Origin: Luscinia megarhynchos
Lineage: Eukaryota > Chordata > Aves > Passeriformes > Turdidae
DNA length: 64,000 nucleotides
Direction of reading: 5' to 3'
Assembly: GCA_034336665.1 (NCBI GenBank)
Contig: JAPFBE010000002.1
Coordinates: forward strand, 79,614,905-79,678,904
This document shows positions 36,001-46,393 of this stretch, one piece after another. How positions within the stretch are numbered: position 1 is the stretch's first letter; every line of letters starts with the position of its first letter. The position numbers and the translations under genes were made by a program. The notes under the pieces are model-generated. The model saw only the letters and a program-made list of their open reading frames with translations, ran no database searches and was not told the DNA's origin.

Positions 36001-39000
36001 ATTAAGTAAATAATAATTTATCCTCCTAGTTCTTCTTTGGTATAATGTATAATTGTTGGCTGGCATAATCTCTGCGACAGCCACCCGCCTCTGGCTGAGC
36101 CTGGATTCAATTCTGTGGTGTGGCATCATCCCTACTCACCACACAGGGACCATAATTAGCAACATAGCAATTAATCCTCTTTCATAGATGGGAGGAGACC
36201 TCTGGGTGAGGCCAGGAGGCTGCAAAATGCTTTTGGGCATCTTCAAGACAAAAAAATGTTAAAGCAGTTGCTGTTATCTGCTAGTAAGCAATAAGAGGAC
36301 AGAGAAAGAACATAAAGCAGATCAGGCAGGAAAACTTCTACTGGAGTTAGCTGGAAATGCACGAGGAAGTAAATAGTTATGATGCTATTAAACAGCAGAT
36401 GCATCAGAGAGTCCAAAGCCTAAAAATCCCTTTATTATCCAATTTAAGGCATCAAAAAGCTGTGGCTAAAATGTGAGATATTAGCCTAACGGGTCTGTTT
36501 ATACAGACTTCTCTAAATAGTTCTCCAGTCAGATCTTTTGCTTCTGCAAAATCTTTCTTTTTCCCTTGTGTTTTGATTCCTTTCATCTTAAAGGACACAC
36601 TGCCATTTTCCAATCTGTAAATAAAACTCACTGTGCTAAAGGTCACAAGCTCAATCTCCAGGAAGAATTACCCTGCAGTGAAAGGTAAAGCCCATTTGGG
36701 GGTTGCCACTGCTGCCCTTTGCATCCACTGATACCAAGGCTTGATGGACACTGCCCAGCTCCCTGCAACTGTTGAACTTGCATCCATATCTGATCTTATC
36801 CCAGCCATTATCCTGAGCCACGAAATCAGGACTTTTGGAGATTTACTGTGGTGCCAGGAGAGAGCTTCATGGTGGGCAAAGCCACCTTAGGCATTGGCTG
36901 CTGTGCTAGGAATGCCCCTCTGGTGTGGGTGGGTGTGGGTTTGTGCTGGCTGTGCATGGTGCATGTGTGTGGATACTCAAATGTCCTGGTCCTCATTCGA
37001 AAGCCAGCTCTGTTGGCAACTCCTGCCTGAATTCCACAAGAAAATATTTGGCAAATCACATGCTGACATGTTTATCTTGTTAGCTGTCAGGATGAGTAAG
37101 TGCGAAAGCTGAATGCTATCATTCAGCTTGAATGGAGCAAAAGCTACCACTCATGGAATCTGACAGAATAAATAGATTTTCACACATGATTTTTGTCAGA
37201 CTCATATTAATCCTTTGTTCAGCTGCTGTCCTAAGTGACTTTAAATAGACCTGTGCTCACTGGCAACCCCAAACTCCAGCTCAGGGCTCACACCATGACT
37301 CAACATAACCCAGAGATGACAAAGTGATGCTGCTGCCTGCTCATAATGGCAGATTGAGTTAGCTTCTGCCCTGGCAGATATATATATTTGCATGTCTTCT
37401 AACATCTAATTTCACTGAAGCATCCCCCAGAAAGCTCATATTTGGGCTTTTAACACCAATCCAATAAAAAAGCAATGCAGCCATTTCGAGGCAGTTAGGG
37501 CATGAGCAGCCCCCTGCCTGCTTTCAGGCAGGCATTCATGGGAACTCCTCGTGGGAGTTCACACAGTGTGAGAAAATAGCCAGAGCATTGAATCCCATTC
37601 TGCAGCACAAACATTTCAGTGTGCTCGAGCACCTCAGAGCTAAGAAATCTCTGAAACATCAACATTTAGTTTCCTGCTTGATCTAAGCTGGCCTTGCCTG
37701 AGGCAGAGGTCGATAACATACAGCTTTGTTGTTTGCCAGAATTAAGAATAGCAAAGCTTGTCTGATCAGCTCCCTCTCCAGCAATATCAAAGTGCCTCAT
37801 TCACATTAAAAATCATCAAGCTTTGACCCATTTCCCTTCTGATACCGGCAGAGGTGCCAGCAGGAAAGGAAAAGGGTAGATTGAAGGTTTCCCCATGCCT
37901 AGTTTTCTTTGCTCTTTGCTTGCTCTAGTGGTGCAGCATACCCCATCCACAGCTGGAGTTTGTAAAGGAATGTCTTGAGCCATTCAGTGCAGCATTTGCA
38001 CATGAAGGAGTAAGGTACTTAGAAGCTCTGGCCTGACTTTCTGTGTTGAGCAGGTAAGGACAGGATTAGTTCAGCATGCAGTAGGATAAAGTCTGGAAAT
38101 CAGCACAAGCTCTGGAAAGACAGAGTGGTCCCACAGCTCAGAAAGGAAAATATAGCATATCAATGTGAATTGGCAGAGTGATGAACTTGGGGCTTTTAGC
38201 AGTGCTATGCTCTATTTTAGCAGTGATGAAGATACACCAGAGAGAACTTTTTTGTTACCAAATCACATTCAGAGCACTTTAAGGGTAAAAGACAAACATC
38301 TGAATCAAGGATAGGCAGAAGATGGTATTGGAACACACAGCTTCTCTCTTTCCACATCTGCAGCATCCTATGTGCATTACAACTACAGGCTGCTCTTCCT
38401 GGGTCCCTGCCTCCTTTACTCTGTAGGGTGAATGATGCTGCCTGAACCCACAGCTCCAATATTTATCTGCAGATCTCAGCGTGTGCCCTTGCTGGCTGTA
38501 GCACACAGCACTGAGACCCTGCATCTCCTGGCTCCTGCCGTGCATGGGGCAGCAGGGGCCAGCAGCTCCCTTCACTGGCTTTGCCTGGGCCCATGCTGGG
38601 TGCTGAAGGAGGTGGAAGGGAAGGATGTCTGTCTTTATTATTGAAAGATTTTGCCCTTTTGAAACACCATTCAATGAGAGGAGAGGCATTTGTTTTGGTA
38701 GGGCAGCTTCACTGGTTTTGTTTGAGTGTTTGGTTTGTTGGAGTGTTTTTGTACTGAATGATATGTCAGAGAAAGGGGAAGATTTGTACTGTTCTAAGGA
38801 GAGCATTCATGTGAAGCAGAGTGCTACAGGAATCTCTCAGAGGCTTCCCAAGTTCACCCACTTCAGTAAATCCAAGACAGCACTGTTCCTCTCACCAGTC
38901 TGATTTAAATCAGTGTAAAGTCCTGTGTAACATTTCTGTGGTAGATGACACCACAATTACCTCTTGTCCCCTTTTCCTCCCTGTTCTCAGAGAAAGGCAG

Positions 39001-41513
39001 TCAAATTATTCAGCTCAGCTTATGAATTGCAGGACTGAGCAGCACCTGCAATTTCACATCATTCCACCTAGCTTTTATCTCTCTTGACACAAATGCCAGA
39101 CCCTCGTGTGCCCCTGGAGCGGCTGCGGCAGGAAACCGTGGCTGAGCGAGTTATGCCAGTGATCCTGAAGCCTGTCAGCCAGCACGGGCTTCCAGGGAAA
39201 GAACAGGTTATATTGGGACAGGAGAGAACATCTGATGTCAGTATTTATTTTTAAGTTGAAGGAGCAATGGTTAATACGGCTGCCTGAGCCCAGGTCAGTT
39301 CTCACTCAAGATTCAAGGTTTTACCTGGAATAAGCTATAAACAATAAAACCTGTTATTTCACAAAGCACTATTATGACTAATACATTTGTTCTCCTCTTC
39401 CAGTGAAATGATCTATATTTGCTTTTTATATAAAATTTTTCATAGTGAAAGATTTCCCCTTCAGTTGTATCTTACTTGCATTTGTCACATGCATTTTACT
39501 GGCAGAAAATTCTTCTTTTTAAACTGCACCTCTTCTCTTTCATTCTGTTCTCATTACTTATTCAGAAAGCTCAGAAAATGTTACTAGAAGTACAGCTAGT
39601 TCACTGGCATTTGAAGAATGAGCATCCTCCCAAGCAACCTAACATCTATATTTTCATTTGCAATTTAAGCCGGAAGAAACATAAATTTCTGTCTCTAAAT
39701 GCATCTCTGCTTGTTGTTTTACTGCTCCATGGTTAAACCACCCCTGAGCCTTGGCCCAGCAGCTCTTCCATCTGTGCACCTCAGCTCTTTGAACAGCACC
39801 AGAGGGACCTGGTTGAGTCAGACCAGCCCCTAGAGCACACCAGGAAAGGGCAGCTGCTTCCTGGGTGTTTCAGCAAACACCTGGAGAATGTGGCCAGGCT
39901 GCCACTGCTTCTCTGGGGTAACTGGGGCATCTTCAAAATCCCACAGTGTAACTATTCCAGCTGGAAGGAAGGGTACAGGGGAATTCCCAACAGGTTCAGA
40001 AGTTATTTTCCTACTTTACTCTATGATCTGCAGATGTGTGGTTCAGAATTAATCCCAGGGACAGGCAGGCATTGCCATTTCTTGTTCAGAAATAATGTCA
40101 GCCAAAGGACTACATAACTTAAAAGCACCTTCGGTACAGAAAAGGGGCAAGAGGGTGTTCTGCTGGTGAGAACATCTTTTTTTTCCACATTCAAGTAGTG
40201 TCAAATTGACCTCTTCAGCTGTTCCTTGCTGTGTCTGTCCTTTTGAGGAGAAATTCCCCAGGCACAGGAGGTTTCTGCAGGACAGAGATGTTACCTTGGA
40301 CAGCCAGGGAAGACTTGGTGTGGCAGGGCTGTCCATCTTCCCAACACCTGAGTGCTTTGTTCTCTGCAAGGGAGTAGTCCAAATACTGGCCTCCTGCCCC
40401 AAATTCTCCAAGCATCTCCAAGTTTTGAGTTTCCTGTGCTCAAAATGCATTTTCTCTCTAAAACAAACATATCTGGGGAGCAGCATGGATGCACCCATCA
40501 GGGAAGGGCTGTTCTCCCTGTGTGCTTCCAGCACAAGGGGAGGGAGGCAGCCTCAGCAGGCGGGTGGGCTGAAAAAGTCATCTTTGTTTCCTGAGCAATT
40601 TGTCCAACCAGAAGAAAAAGCTCCATTTGAAACTTGTCAGGCCTTTCAGGAAAACCTCCACCATGCCAAGCAGAGCTTTTGGAGACACAGAAGGAAGGCA
40701 TGCAGGCTGGAGCAGCCAAGCCCTGCCATTAATACTCCCAGACAGCCGTGGCTTCAGAGTCACCTCCCACTTCTTTGAAGTGTTTTGCTGGTGCTGAGGC
40801 TGCATCTGCCTAAGATAAACTGTGCAGTCCTGATCTAGCTGTGGGGTCCAGCAAACTTCAGAGAGAAGCCATTGTCATGCTCTGTCACATTAATCGAGCT
40901 AGCAAGTCCATGCTGCTGCCAAAAGTCCTTGTAAAATATATTCTAATTAGGCAATTTTACAAAGCTTACAAATTGGGAGGGGAGGCAGGGGGAAGGGGGA
41001 GAGCTTGGGGTTTTTTAAAAGCTGCTGGATTATAGCATCCCCGAACAGAGCAGTTATATTTTAGCCTTACAGTCTTGCTTAGTTTGCTGAATCTGGCCTT
41101 TAGGCTAAACATCAGCTGCCATTAACTTATGCCAACTGCAATCAGAAATATGTGGGCCATTTTCATAGAAAGACCTAAGCATGAGACAATTATCCATTTA
41201 ATTTACATTTGATGCTCCCCAAATTGCCCAGTTTTCACTAGTAGCCTGTGGTGTGAAGTGCCAAGGTTTGTACAAATATGCTCTTGAGTAAATCTAGAGA
41301 GAGATCAGACAAAATTAAATCCCAGGTAAGTTCAGCCAAGACCCTCAGAATTTCTGCTCACAGCTCTTATAAACACAACATTCAAGAATATGTGTCCTGC
41401 TGCCACAACCATCAGCAGCATCATGCAGGCACATCCTCAGTCCTTAGGCACTGCAGGAATCCTAATGCCTTTGCTTTTCACATTGTCATTTTTTACAGGA
41501 GCTTCTCTTTTAA
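33066..41513. other. Intergenic, no recognised gene
   Basis: Largely unique sequence with a GC-richer part at 34.3-36.0 kb. The longest frames of the window lie here (38279-38806 on -, 40206-40778 on +). They share no family resemblance and are overlapped by frames on the opposite strand. Parts at 37.2-37.9 kb and 40.9-41.25 kb look like candidate conserved non-coding sequence; see the findings. Confidence 0.45.
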
Positions 41514-41583
41514 TTTTCTTTCTTTTCTTTTTTATTTTTTCTCTTCCTCTCTTTTTTCTTTCCTTCCTTCTTTTCTTTTTCTT
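41514..41583. repeat. Polypyrimidine tract
   Basis: Seventy bases of C and T broken by a single A at 41534; the last 49 (41535-41583) are pure pyrimidine. Frames across it give Phe/Leu/Ser-rich (+) or Lys/Arg/Glu-rich (-) peptides purely by composition. Confidence 0.85.
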
Positions 41584-41756
41584 ACACTTCAACCTAAAAA
41601 TGACAGGCAGATCCTCACTCAGTTTGCTCCCACTTCCAAAGCATGGGAAGTTCATCAGCAGCTGTTGTTGCCAGCTTTACTCTCCTAAATTTCCTTGTAG
41701 AAGGCATAAATGGCATGTTAGATTTGAAGTTTGGCAAAACTGTATTTCCTTCCACC

Positions 41757-41777
41757 AAAAAAAAAAAAAAAAAAAAA
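41757..41777. repeat. Poly(A) tract, 21 bases
   Basis: An uninterrupted A run after 'ttccacc'. It could be the tail of a retroposed copy on the + strand, but the preceding 170 bases back to the polypyrimidine tract match no gene or SINE I recognise. Confidence 0.8.
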
Positions 41778-44588
41778 CACCCAGCTCTCACCTATTCCAA
41801 ATCTGTAATGTTTTTCTGTGCAAGTAAGGGTATTTAGTGAAGGGAGGGTTTTGAAAAGACAGCTCACCCTTTGAAAGACAGCTGCCACTACTGGTGTTCA
41901 AGGGGAAACTTACCAAGGAATAAATAAATCAATCAATAAGTAAATTTTTAAAAACTTTCTCTTCCAAATCAGAAGATAGTTGATGATTTACTTAGCCATT
42001 ATGTACTTGAGCATGTGAGACACCTGCACCCTCACCTGCACCTGCCTCCTGACCTCCCTGCCATCCCAGCACTGCTTGGGTGTGCTTTTGGTGGTGGAAG
42101 AGACTTTTCTGCTGGAGGCAGATCTGGTGCAGGGCTGGGATTTTTCAAAACAACCCAGTGCCCACTCTTCATCACCATAGAATGGGTAGATTTGCTAAGC
42201 ACTTTTCTCTCTCCTTGTTGCCCTTCTGTACAACTGCAAAATCATTAACATGTTAATCATTTTCTAAATTGGAAAAGATATTTTAATTGAATTTTCTCTC
42301 CAAGTGGATATGGAGAAAGAGAACAGCATTGCAGCAGGAACAAAAGTCTATTAGCTCTTGCTTTTCCCCCGATACATTCACTACATAGAAAATTGGATTC
42401 CACTTGCTGGTGGATTGGTGAGAAGAAAGCAATATGTGTTTTCAGCTGCCTTCACAGACCACTAGCTTCATTGCAGTGAAGACTTAAGACACACATTGAA
42501 CAAACTGGAGGGGAGTCATCAATGGGTGAAATAAAATGATCCTCACAGACAATGGCCCTAGAGCTCTCTGCTCAGGGACCACTGGCCTTGTGTCCTAGGT
42601 GCTCCTCAAAAATAAGCAATGGTGATCTCCTGGCAGTCTCCTGGCCATGACAAGGAAGGCTGAGTGTGAGTTAGGTCAGATTTGGAGCCGAGGTCTCCAG
42701 GAGCTGTCCCTGTCCCTGCACCATGAGCTCTGTGTGAGGCTGGGCATGGGCTCCCAGCTCTACAGCATCCCTGTCCCAGGGCTCCTGGGCAGCTGGCCTG
42801 AGCTCTGTGCTGATGGGAACGAGCTGCCAGTGCACTTTATGATTTCCACAGGCAACTGCTAATCATCCTGTTTCTCTTAATTCTGTTATTTTCAGGGGTG
42901 TGAGAGGAACATTAGGCAAATAATAAACTTCTTATGAGTAAGGAGGATTAGAGCCAAATGCTCAAAGGACTGCAGGGATTTAGGGAAAATTATATTTTCC
43001 ATTTTTCTTACTTCCACACTAAACCCCAGGGCAACAATCTCACACAGCACATTTTGAAGTTTTAAAGGATCTTCAGCAGTTTTATTTCATCTCAAGTGTG
43101 GTACAAGGAAAACTTGTGAACAGGGATTCAGACAAAGCCATTGAAGTTCAGTTCAATCATGTGCTTTGGAGAAAAACTCTGTGATACAAAAGGAAACGTT
43201 TTCAAAATCTTCTGAAAAAATTATGTTGGAGACCCACACCATGCTGGGAACCTGCCCTTTACAGCTACTGTGTGGCTATTGAAAATGTTAACCATACAAT
43301 TTTGTGTGGTTATTTCTCCATCACTCAAGACCAGGAGATATTAAAGGGGAAGTGAGAAGATTGCCCTCACAAAGCTCCTCTGAAGATGGATGTAGCAGCA
43401 GATGCAACAGAGGGAGGGTGGGAAGGAGAGAAGGAAATGCTTTTTTTCCTAGAGAGGGACATATCATCTGAAACCTGACAGCATACAAATATGCCCTGTG
43501 TGCAAAAGTCAATCTGCAGTTTATTCTCAAAGGAATACAGCTAGTATCAGAAAGACAAGGGGAGACATTCCAAAATAATTTTTTTAATAATTTCCATATT
43601 CATCTGGTGGTGGATTGATGTAGAATTATGCCTCCATAGCTGAGGAGTTTTCAGTTGTCATACATGTGTCAGCAGAAAGAGTAACATATATGAATTACAC
43701 ATGATGGGGTTGAATGGGGGAGGATCTGGGATAATAATGAGTTACTGACAAAGTGAGGACTGTGGAAGAGTTTTGAAATGGGCATCCACACACCTTCACT
43801 TACTGCTGCCATGTCCCAGTTGCCATTCCTTCCCCTGTCCCTGGTTTTTCCTTGCACGATCCTGCCCAAAAGAAGTTCAAGGGCAACTGCTTAATGGCAC
43901 AAAAGAAAGTTTAAAAAGTGAAGAAAGTTTTAAAAGTGAAGAATAATCTTGCCAAAAGGACGAGCTGTATTCTGGAAAAGGAGGTGCAGGATCATCAGCA
44001 AAAGAAAAGGATGAAGGAGATACCTTCTTTGTCTTTTGGGGTCCAGGCTGCCTTAGTGCTTTTCATCCTGCCTTTTCATAATGGCACTGGAAGCCTGAAA
44101 TGCTTTTATTACTGTTGGAAATGCTGAGCCTGAACATGGGAGACATGTGGGACAATGGAGGTACTACAGAGCAGAAGCTGTGAATGCTGACACCAAGTGA
44201 GTTGCCAAAGCTTGTCATGAATAATGCAAGAATAGCTCCAGTCCTCTTCCTGCCCATGTGGAGAGATTTGAATGAATTCAGTGCTAATGTGGTCTCTGAG
44301 AACATATGCTGCCAACTGTACTTTCATAGGGTAGAGTGGGAAAACTTAAAACCAGCCACCAAAGTTAAACTGCTTCCCATTTCTCTGTAAGATGGTTACT
44401 GCTGAGCATAAATGTACGTAGGATAAAAAGGTCCCTTTTTCTGGGCAGAACAACTGCAGGTGACTTATCATCGGTCAGGATGCTGGTGCTGTAGTGAGAA
44501 CTCCTCTGCATCCCTCCTGCAAGAACCATTCAGTAGGGATGATATTCACAGCCCCTGTCACAAATGAACTGTGAGCAGCACTGCTGCT
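41778..44588. other. Intergenic, no recognised gene or repeat
   Basis: Unique sequence; short frames only, with none conserved-looking. A small AATAAATAAATC-type stretch lies at about 41919-41945. Confidence 0.45.
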
Positions 44589-44668
44589 GGGGCACACAGA
44601 GTGGTTCTGGGGCACACAGAGTGCTGCTGGGGCACACAGAGTGGTTCTGGGGCACACAGAGTGCTGCT
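44589..44668. repeat. Minisatellite, 20-bp unit in 40-bp dimers
   Basis: Four units of GGGGCACACAGAGTGnTnCT occur head to tail. Units 1 and 3 end GTGGTTCT; units 2 and 4 end GTGCTGCT. The array is therefore two copies of a 40-bp dimer. Partial units continue to about 44700. All reading frames here, on both strands, are repeats of this unit and not genes. Confidence 0.95.
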
Positions 44669-44700
44669 AGGGCACTGCCACAGCTCTGCTGGGGCACACA

Positions 44701-45657
44701 ACAGGCACTCTGCCCTGTTCCACTGGATGGAGAGAATGGACAATGGAACAAAATGGACAAAAATCAAGGGAGACTAAGGAAGGTGGACTAGATGTCATCA
44801 CAGGTGACTTTGGTAGGACAGTGTTTGGGCTATTTGCTGTCACAGCAATTGGCCATCTGCTCCACTGAAGTGCCCGCATTTTGGCTGTGTAGAAGATCAG
44901 TTTGTGCAGTGAGACCCTGCAGTGCTGCCCTCAGGGTGTGTTGCAATGGCACATGCAGGGGGCATTGAGGCTGGAGGAAAAAGGTGGTGCTCTCCTTCAT
45001 GGTCCCATGGATGCATCAGAAACTCCTCAGTATTCACCAGCCAGGTTATCCAGACAAACTGAGGAGGATTTGACAAAATTCAGCTTGTTATTGCTCTCAC
45101 TGACTAAACACTGTAGCAAATCCCAATCAATTCACACAGTTTAAGCCAAATCAGGGTTGGAGTGGTGTATTGATTCTTTAATGATGTGTAATGAACTAGC
45201 AATCTTGAACAATACAATCAGGATCAATAGTAGCCAGAACAGATAACCACAGTCCAGCCACAAGCCGCATGCAGGTTCAAATTTCTGCATTACCTTCTGT
45301 AACTGATGCAAACATGCACACACACACACAGAACCCCCTCCCAGGCTGTGAGGGTCACACACACCACACCTACCTGCACAGAGAGGTGTGGGTGCCCCAG
45401 CCTTGTGCAGTCCTGCCCTGTCCCATACCCTGGCACCCCAGATGTGGGTCAGCAACCTGGGAACTGGCCCTCTCTGAGCACAGACTGTAGGTTCCTGTGG
45501 TGCACCCATTCTGAAGAGGACATTTTAGGATCCCCAAGACATCCCCTCTGCCAAAATCCATCTTGTAGTGTGGACTTGTGATGATAAAATTTTTGCATGT
45601 CACAGTGTAGAATTATTTCCTAGTTAACACAACTGCATAACTACTAAGAAAACCTAG
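44701..45657. other. Intergenic between minisatellite and solo LTR
   Basis: No gene recognised. It contains a short (CA)7 run at 45317-45330 and the unrelated overlapping frames at 45.1-45.6 kb. Confidence 0.45.
45317..45330. repeat. (CA)7 microsatellite
   Basis: Seven uninterrupted CA units after 'aacatg'. Confidence 0.8.
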
Positions 45658-45662
45658 AACCA

Positions 45663-46388
45663 TGTCTTAGGTTGCAATACAGGATGTGACCAGAAGTATG
45701 TATAGTATCATCATCTATTGAAACCAAGTGGGACAGTGATCCTTATCTCCATGGCACATATTCTCTGCTAATGGGCCATCTTTAAAACCAGCTGAGGCAA
45801 TCATCTTTATCTTTTCTGCAACCCATCCTTCCTCCAGGAAGATATCCTCTGCTGCTGGAGCCATTGAGTCCCACTGTATGACTGATAAAATTACATCATC
45901 CCACTGGGAGATGCTCCAGCCAGGGGGAGGAGCCAAGCCTTTCCTACCCAGATAAAAGCTGAGATTTGGAACACCAAAATAGTCTTTTTTCACTGGATTC
46001 CAGAGGAAAGCCAGACCTTTCCACATCATCCCTGGACCTTCAGAGGAAAACTGCACCTTCTACAGGAGCACTGCTTTAGCTGAACCACATCTGCCACTGC
46101 AGGAGGACTGCAGCCACCATTTAATGGGACTGCTACCAACACCCTGACTGACTGACAGGGTGTCAGGTTGTATTCTGACTCTGTCAGTGTTTTGGGGTTG
46201 TTCTTTGTAATACTGCATTTCTATTTTAATTTTCCTAGTAAAGAACTGTAATCCTATTTCCCATATCTTTGCCTGAGAGCCCCTTAATTTAAAAATTATA
46301 ATAATTTGGAGGGAGGGTGTTTACATCCTCCCTTTCAAAGAGAAGCTTCTGCCTTTATTGGCAGACACCTGTCCTTCAAACCAAGACA
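45663..46388 (+). mobile_element. Solo LTR of an endogenous retrovirus (copy B, plus strand)
   Basis: This 726-bp element starts TGTCTTAGGTT and ends AACCAAGACA, and is flanked by a perfect 5-bp target-site duplication AACCA (45658-45662 and 46389-46393). It is the inverted relative of copy A at 13.1-13.8 kb. A TATA-like GATAAAA sits at 45951-45957, downstream of an Sp1-like 'cagggggaggagcc'. AGTAAA at 46237-46242 may be the LTR polyadenylation signal. No gag, pol or env sequence adjoins it, so it is a solo LTR. The two copies differ by many substitutions and small indels, so they are separate, fairly old insertions. Confidence 0.92.
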
Positions 46389-46393
46389 AACCA

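Noticed and set aside
37513..37560. Two adjacent short hairpins (8-bp and 7-bp arms)
   Set aside because: Stems are short, do not extend into longer pairing, and occur often by chance. No known RNA family is recognised.
41437..41655. Lys/Arg-rich minus-strand frame resembling a basic protein
   Set aside because: It is the translation of the polypyrimidine tract's complement.
44475..44791. Cluster of Cys-rich and Gly/Thr-rich reading frames on both strands
   Set aside because: They are translations of the 20-bp minisatellite, not genes.
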